A stretch of DNA of 64,000 bases from Taibaiella sp965229095 (GTDB lineage: Bacteria; Bacteroidota; Bacteroidia; Chitinophagales; Chitinophagaceae). The translations under genes were made by a program, and so were the position numbers. Location: positions 4,402,001-4,466,000 of the forward strand of contig OZ245855.1 of the NCBI GenBank assembly GCA_965229095.1, written 5' to 3'. Below the pieces are notes generated by a model. That model saw only the letters and a list, made by a program, of their open reading frames with translations, ran no database searches and was not told the DNA's origin. Below are positions 60,057-64,000 of the stretch, one piece after another; position 1 is the stretch's first letter, and each line of letters starts with the position of its first letter.

Positions 60057-60965
60057 ATGAACAAGAAGACGAATTTACGGCTCACATTACTCCTTTTTGC
60101 TTTTGCTCCGCTCCTCACCCTTAATGGCCAGGTACTGAATGCCGGATTTGAAACGGCACGCTCCAATGGAACAGCAGCCAACTGGGAAACCCGGTTAATG
60201 ATCGCTGCACCAATAGGTGCCGAAGATTCCTGCAATACGGATGCATTTTGTACACTGACCAATGATGCTTACAGCGGGAAAAAGGCCCTGTTGCTGCAAA
60301 ATATCTCCTGCTACGGAGAACTGGTCTATGGCCGGATTTTTGCTACAGACGATATCCCGGCTTATGGGCCCTCGATCCCTTTTGCCGGGCGGCCGGATTT
60401 CTTTTCCTTTTATTATAAATTTTTTCCCAACGCAGGCGAGGGCATAAGGATGGAAGCGATCCTTAACGATGCCGGCGGCGCGATGATAGGTACTGCCGAT
60501 ACCTTCTTTTACCCGGGGACGGTAAACACTTATACCCGTGTGCAGGTGCCGGTGCAATATTGGGATGCTACCCAGCCGGAACGGCTTTTTTTGCGCTTCA
60601 ATTTTGTTGATTCACTAGGGGGTAATACCGACATGCAGGTGGGCAGCCGTCTTTTTCTCGACGAAATAAGCACGGGGAAGCAAGTGACCGGTATCGGCGA
60701 GAGGCAAAGCTGGCACAGTATGCTCCAATGCTACCCCGTACCGGCCGGCGATTGGGTGGATATCAGGATGGAGGATAGCCGTCAGGGAGAGCGATATGCG
60801 CTGCAACTGACCGACATTACGGGTAAAGTGATTTACAGGAAGGAAAATGTTGTGCTCGACAAGCCCCTGAGTATCGATCTCCGCGGCCAGGTTACCGGTA
60901 TCTATATTGTCAAAGCGGGAAATGCTTCCCGGCAGCTCACCGCTAAGTTTGTCCATATCCGTTAA
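60057..60965 (+). CDS. Secreted protein with a type IX secretion sorting domain
   Basis: 302 residues. The signal peptide (MNKKTNLRLTLLLFAFAPLL) leads to a beta-rich region with LNAGFETARSNGTAANWE and Cys pairs. The C-terminal ~75 residues have the type A sorting pattern (QCYPVPAGDWVDIRME, LQLTDITGKVIYR, GIYIVKAGNASRQLTAKF). Export by the gliding-linked type IX system is predicted. The function of the body is unknown. It is monocistronic behind its own promoter, next to the TPR-HTH regulator. Confidence 0.88.
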   Translation: MNKKTNLRLTLLLFAFAPLLTLNGQVLNAGFETARSNGTAANWETRLMIAAPIGAEDSCNTDAFCTLTNDAYSGKKALLLQNISCYGELVYGRIFATDDIPAYGPSIPFAGRPDFFSFYYKFFPNAGEGIRMEAILNDAGGAMIGTADTFFYPGTVNTYTRVQVPVQYWDATQPERLFLRFNFVDSLGGNTDMQVGSRLFLDEISTGKQVTGIGERQSWHSMLQCYPVPAGDWVDIRMEDSRQGERYALQLTDITGKVIYRKENVVLDKPLSIDLRGQVTGIYIVKAGNASRQLTAKFVHIR

Positions 60966-61152
60966 CCGGCCCCTGTCCTGTTACCCTGGAGATCGCTTTA
61001 ATTTTTTTATTGACCAGATACAGATCTATGTTCCTTTTGCGCAAAAGTGCGGGTTTTGATCCTGTGATTTACCCAAAGAAAAACAAACAGGAGCGCTGAA
61101 ATGCTTCCAGGGCGGTTAAGACAGGAAGACTTACTTGTTAAACTAGACTCAA
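60966..61152. other. 187-nt gap before the second RiPP precursor
   Basis: Holds a perfect 14-bp palindrome CTTTTGCGCAAAAG at 61034-61047, a possible operator. No TAnnTTTG element was found by eye. Confidence 0.4.
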
Positions 61153-61377
61153 ATGAAAAAGAAACGGCTATTGGTGCCCAAATTAAAGCTTGACAAAGAA
61201 GCTATTGTTACACTGACCCAGAAGCGTCAGATACAGGGTGGTTATCCTCCCACCGCTATCAGATGCGGTGGCGAGAGCGTGGGCTGTGATCCTACTATGG
61301 GTACACTGTCCTGCCCCAGGCTTACCTTCGGTTGTCCGGTAACATTGGGCTGCCCCGATACATTTGTGACTTGCTGA
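61153..61377 (+). CDS. Class I lanthipeptide-like precursor
   Basis: 74 residues. The 30-residue leader (residues 1-30) has KLKLDKEAIVTLT, the Bacteroidota class I lanthipeptide signature, and ends QGG (double Gly at 29-30). The 44-residue core has six Cys, most in [S/T]-x-x-C units: SVGC, TLSC, TFGC, TLGC, plus TAIRC and TFVTC. The CP motif starts three of the segments (CPRL, CPVT, CPDT), so the core reads as a tandem series. No modifying enzyme or transporter is in the window. It is followed by a terminator. Confidence 0.8.
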   Translation: MKKKRLLVPKLKLDKEAIVTLTQKRQIQGGYPPTAIRCGGESVGCDPTMGTLSCPRLTFGCPVTLGCPDTFVTC

Positions 61378-61397
61378 TCACTAAACCAATCAAGGTA

Positions 61398-61421
61398 AAA
61401 GCCTCCTGCAAAGGAGGCTTT
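61398..61421 (+). terminator. Terminator after the lanthipeptide-like gene
   Basis: AAAGCCTCCT and AGGAGGCTTT form a 10-bp stem with loop GCAA, 21 nt past the stop. Confidence 0.8.
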
Positions 61422-61422
61422 G

Positions 61423-61454
61423 TTTGTTGCTGTGACCGATAATTTTTATGTTTG
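61423..61454 (+). promoter_or_regulatory. Promoter of the GNAT gene
   Basis: TTTG (61423-61426), 20-nt spacer, TATGTTTG (61447-61454). It lies right behind the terminator of the precursor gene, so the GNAT gene is an independent unit. Confidence 0.6.
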
Positions 61455-61473
61455 GAAGCATAATAGCCGAAAC

Positions 61474-61947
61474 ATGCGTATTGATATAAAACAGGAACCC
61501 GACCCGGGGCAAAAGGAAGCCATCCTGAAACTCTGGAACCGGGAATACCCTGCCGTAATTCAACTTGCCTCACTGTCCGACCTGGATTTGTACCTGGATA
61601 ACCTGCATACACGATACCATCTGTTTTTGGTCGACGACCAGGACCGGATAGCGGGCTGGTTGTTCCTGTTTGAAAGGGAGGCCGAAACATGGTTTGCCAT
61701 GATCCTCGACAGAAAAGTGCAGGGACAGGGATATGGTTCCCGCTTGCTGGCCAGGGCCGGGACCTTAACCAGGGTCTTGAATGGTTGGGCGATAGCCGAA
61801 GCAGGGTATCATAAGGCCGATGGCAGCGACTACCCCTCCCCTTTGGGCTTTTACCGGAAAATGGATTTTAAAGTGCTGGAAGAGCGTATGGAACAACCTT
61901 TTGCTGCTGTAAAAATAAGATGGGAACAACCTAAAGCACCTTTTTAG
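61474..61947 (+). CDS. GNAT-family acetyltransferase
   Basis: 157 residues from the ATG at 61474 (MRIDIKQEPDPGQ). The acetyl-CoA motif A is MILDRKVQGQGYGSRLLARA (RxxGxG form). Motif B-like GFYRKMDFKVLEERM follows. The substrate is unknown. A TTG upstream at 61420 lies inside the terminator and is rejected. Confidence 0.85.
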   Translation: MRIDIKQEPDPGQKEAILKLWNREYPAVIQLASLSDLDLYLDNLHTRYHLFLVDDQDRIAGWLFLFEREAETWFAMILDRKVQGQGYGSRLLARAGTLTRVLNGWAIAEAGYHKADGSDYPSPLGFYRKMDFKVLEERMEQPFAAVKIRWEQPKAPF

Positions 61948-62004
61948 ATAACAAAACGACACTCAATCGCATTGGTATATGTCTTCTATATGATTTTTAT
62001 GGCA

Positions 62005-62012
62005 TACCTTTG
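62005..62012 (+). promoter_or_regulatory. -7 element TACCTTTG
   Basis: Matches TAnnTTTG, 15 nt before the ATG at 62028. No clear -33 element. Confidence 0.5.
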
Positions 62013-62027
62013 CGCAAAACATACAAC

Positions 62028-62225
62028 ATGAAAAAAATCCTTACCCTTATTGCCGTGGTATTTGTTGCCGCGATCGTGCTGCCTTCCTGTAAAAAAGACT
62101 GGACTTGTGTGTGTACAGACAACAGCGGTGGTACTTATGAGTTCTCTATCAATAATTCCCGTAAACCCGAAGCCAAGCTGGCTTGCGAAGGGTTCACCTG
62201 GGGAAATGAATGTAAATTGAAATAA
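62028..62225 (+). CDS. Small Cys-containing lipoprotein
   Basis: 65 residues. The signal peptide ends VLPSC (lipobox) followed by KKDW. The mature part has four further Cys (WTCVC, LACEG, NECKLK) that could form disulphides. No family is recognised. It has its own promoter element and a terminator. Confidence 0.7.
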   Translation: MKKILTLIAVVFVAAIVLPSCKKDWTCVCTDNSGGTYEFSINNSRKPEAKLACEGFTWGNECKLK

Positions 62226-62244
62226 TAAGGATTTTAAAGAAAGA

Positions 62245-62281
62245 AAAAAGCCTCCGGATAGTAACACCGGAGGCTTTTTTG
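62245..62281. terminator. Bidirectional terminator
   Basis: AAAAAAGCCTCCGG and CCGGAGGCTTTTTT around a 9-nt loop, between the lipoprotein gene and the convergent gldE. Confidence 0.9.
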
Positions 62282-62301
62282 TGGAATTATATTTTCTTTT
62301 G

Positions 62302-63621
62302 TCAGGAGCCGGAGCGCTCTACCTTAATCCTGCCGATACGGAGCTTATCTATGGACAGGATCGTAAAGTCGAACTCCTTATAGCTGATACGTTCGTTCAC
62401 CGATGGGAATTTGCCTGAGATTTCCAGGACCAGGCCCGCAAGGGAGTCGCTTTCGCCCCTTACTTCGTCAAAAGCGTCGAAGGCAAGGCCCATAACCCGG
62501 CACATATCGTTGATGAGCATTTTACCTTCAAAAATATAGTTGTCCTCATCTATTTTGCGGTAGTTCATCTCATCCTCGTCAAATTCGTCCCGGATATCGC
62601 CGATAATCTCCTCCATAATATCTTCCAGGGTTACGATGCCGGAAGTACCGCCGAATTCGTCCACCACGATGGCAAAATGGTTCCTTTTTTGCTGAAATTC
62701 ATGCAACAGGTCCTCGATCAGCTTTTGCTGGTGTACAAAATAGGCCGGGCGGATGAGGGAATGCCAGTCGAAGTCGTCGATTTCGGTATAAGGAAGAAAA
62801 TCTTTGGTGTATAACATGCCCACGATCTCATCGATATTGGACTTATACACCGGCATACGGGAATAGCCTGCAGCCAGCATTTTATCCCTTACCTTGGGAA
62901 AGGTCCAGCTTTCCCTTACAGCGCTTACATCCAGCCTGGGATGCATGATCTGTTTTACGGTAATGCTGCCGAATTTCATGATGCCCCTGAAAATGTCAAC
63001 CTCTTCCTTGGTAGCCGTATGGCCCATGCTCAATTCCACCGTTTCTTCGAATTCGCGGCTGTCCATATCCAGCAGCTTTTTCCTGGCTTTCTTTTTGTCG
63101 CTGTACTCGTTGGAGTCGGTAAGCATGCTGGCAGCAGGTTTAAAGATGCTGAACATTACTTTTACTATAGGGGCCGAAAACAAAGCTAGTCTTACGTTGT
63201 TTTGACGGGCATATACTTTGGGCAGTATTTCCCCAAACAACAGCAGCAGGAAGGTAATACCTACCAGGTTGACCACAAAAGACAAATACGGATTTTCGAG
63301 CGGAGGCAGGAAAATATGCGTCATGTAATTGGCAGCAATGATAATGGCTACGGCAAGTGTGTATTTGGACGCTCTTAAGGTAGAGAGCAGCACTTCGGGG
63401 TTGTCCAGCAACTGAATGGCCTGGCGAGATCCCGGTTGTTCCTTGGTTTTGAGGTAATTAATATCTTTTACATTCAGTGTCGAAAAAGCCACCTCCGCCC
63501 CTGCTGCGATAGCTGCCAGGAACAAAAGAATCAATATCAATATGACAAATGCCGTAACGTGTGTTGCCGGCAATATTACCGGTGCGGTATCCAGAAGCGT
63601 TACCGTAAGGGATTCGTGCAT
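62302..63621 (-). CDS. gldE: Gliding motility-associated CNNM/CBS protein GldE
   Basis: 439 residues: N-terminal CNNM-type membrane domain with about three to four helices (FVILILILLFLAAIAAGAEVAFS), two CBS domains (TVKQIMHPRLDVSAV; VVDEFGGTSGIVTLEDIMEEI) and a C-terminal CorC/HlyC domain. The CNNM/HlyC family is linked to metal ion transport; GldE is needed with GldD for gliding and type IX secretion in Bacteroidota. The ssb gene lies just upstream, as in that conserved cluster. Confidence 0.88.
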   Translation of the reverse strand: MHESLTVTLLDTAPVILPATHVTAFVILILILLFLAAIAAGAEVAFSTLNVKDINYLKTKEQPGSRQAIQLLDNPEVLLSTLRASKYTLAVAIIIAANYMTHIFLPPLENPYLSFVVNLVGITFLLLLFGEILPKVYARQNNVRLALFSAPIVKVMFSIFKPAASMLTDSNEYSDKKKARKKLLDMDSREFEETVELSMGHTATKEEVDIFRGIMKFGSITVKQIMHPRLDVSAVRESWTFPKVRDKMLAAGYSRMPVYKSNIDEIVGMLYTKDFLPYTEIDDFDWHSLIRPAYFVHQQKLIEDLLHEFQQKRNHFAIVVDEFGGTSGIVTLEDIMEEIIGDIRDEFDEDEMNYRKIDEDNYIFEGKMLINDMCRVMGLAFDAFDEVRGESDSLAGLVLEISGKFPSVNERISYKEFDFTILSIDKLRIGRIKVERSGS

Positions 63622-63685
63622 ATAGGTTCAGTAGCTTGAAACAATAGGCGGCAAATATAGGATTGTCTCCGTAAATGAGACTAAA

Positions 63686-64000
63686 TTAAAAAGGTAAAGT
63701 AGAGTTATCAGCTATATCGTTTTCATCTTTTGTAAACCCGAAATCAATATTATCTGTATTACTGGTGGTCGATTTAACCGGTTCATGATGGTCGCCTTCC
63801 GCATCCCTTCTCTTTTCCAGCATCACCAGGTTCTCTCCCACTATTTCGGTCTGGAACCTCCGGTTTTTGTCCTTGTCTTCCCAGGTCCTTGTCCGTAATC
63901 TTCCTTCTATATATACCAGGCTGCCTTTGTGCAGGTATTTGCCTGCCAGCTCTGCCAATCCCCTCCACAATACCACGGTGTGCCATTCTGTTTCGGAAAC
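63686..64000 (-). CDS. ssb: Single-stranded DNA-binding protein, N-terminal part outside window
   Basis: 105 codons are visible, beginning inside the OB fold (VSETEWHTVVLWRGLAE, then GSLVYIEGRLRTRTWED and RFQTEIVGENLVML). The C terminus is acidic with a ...STLPF end, the protein-interaction tip. The true start is beyond the right edge. gldE follows 64 nt later on the same strand. Confidence 0.93.
   Translation of the reverse strand, partial: VSETEWHTVVLWRGLAELAGKYLHKGSLVYIEGRLRTRTWEDKDKNRRFQTEIVGENLVMLEKRRDAEGDHHEPVKSTTSNTDNIDFGFTKDENDIADNSTLPF

Noticed and set aside
61420..61473. TTG start for the GNAT gene
   Set aside because: It lies in the terminator tail and upstream of the promoter's predicted start; the ATG at 61474 fits.
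1..64000. tRNA, rRNA, CRISPR, IS or prophage elements
   Set aside because: The intergenic gaps were scanned by eye; no cloverleaf, direct-repeat array or transposase-like frame was seen. A computed tRNA scan could still find a missed one.

Overview
This window reads as a chromosomal segment of a Bacteroidota bacterium, most likely a gliding member of the Chitinophagales. The evidence is gene content (gldE next to ssb, a secreted protein with a type IX sorting domain, a DUF2795 protein, cyanophycin synthetase, LolD, LpxK, SCO1) and promoters. Many gene starts are preceded by the Bacteroidota -7 element TAnnTTTG, or a TAnnTTCG variant, and Shine-Dalgarno signals are weak. The genus assignment is inference. 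No rRNA, tRNA, insertion sequence, integrase, phage gene or CRISPR array was seen.

Layout. Positions 1-9.7 kb: ileS (cut by the window edge), hisS, a low-molecular-weight phosphatase, a FlaA1/CapD sugar dehydratase, lpxK, an SDR-like oxidoreductase and ftcD. 9.9-13.8 kb: a DUF937-OmpA membrane protein, a DEAD-box RNA helicase and an RlpA-like protein. 13.8-20.4 kb, minus strand: a GG-leader Cys-rich peptide, a YdeI/OmdA protein, a VOC protein, then a long run from an ECF sigma factor through a small anti-sigma candidate, a CnrX/Spy-like sensor, a YHYH lipoprotein, a MORN protein and SCO1 to a glycosyltransferase and LolD. 20.6-27.4 kb: a DUF2795 protein, mreBCD, a ferredoxin-NADP reductase, a serine hydrolase, a LOG protein and a ferredoxin. 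27.5-33.6 kb: a UvrD/AddA-like helicase-nuclease and cphA. 33.6-45 kb: BON/SH3 proteins, a bacilliredoxin, a formimidoylglutamase-like enzyme, a hydrolase, cysS, an FAD dehydrogenase, and an aminotransferase-aspartate kinase pair behind a probable leader-peptide attenuator. 45-52.6 kb: a GbsR-type regulator and a MarR-TolC-MFP-RND efflux operon. 52.7-64 kb: an Lgt-like membrane protein paired with a Tes/MJ0619-like radical SAM enzyme, an MMPL exporter, a TPR-HTH regulator, a type IX cargo protein, a second lanthipeptide-like precursor, a GNAT enzyme, gldE and ssb.

The most interesting signals are these. (1) A 17-codon ORF rich in aspartate-family codons lies before a four-segment TTACC/GGTAA structure ending in a terminator, directly ahead of the aminotransferase and aspartate kinase genes. 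(2) Two orphan class I lanthipeptide-like precursors each have a 30-residue double-glycine leader, and no modification enzymes are in the window. (3) An Lgt paralog is coupled to a tetraether-synthase-like radical SAM enzyme. (4) An ECF/anti-sigma/CnrX-like/SCO1 gene run may be a metal-responsive envelope regulon. (5) Palindromic operator candidates overlap the promoters of the GbsR and MarR regulators and of a VOC-YdeI pair. Every functional call is made by reading motifs; no database search was run.
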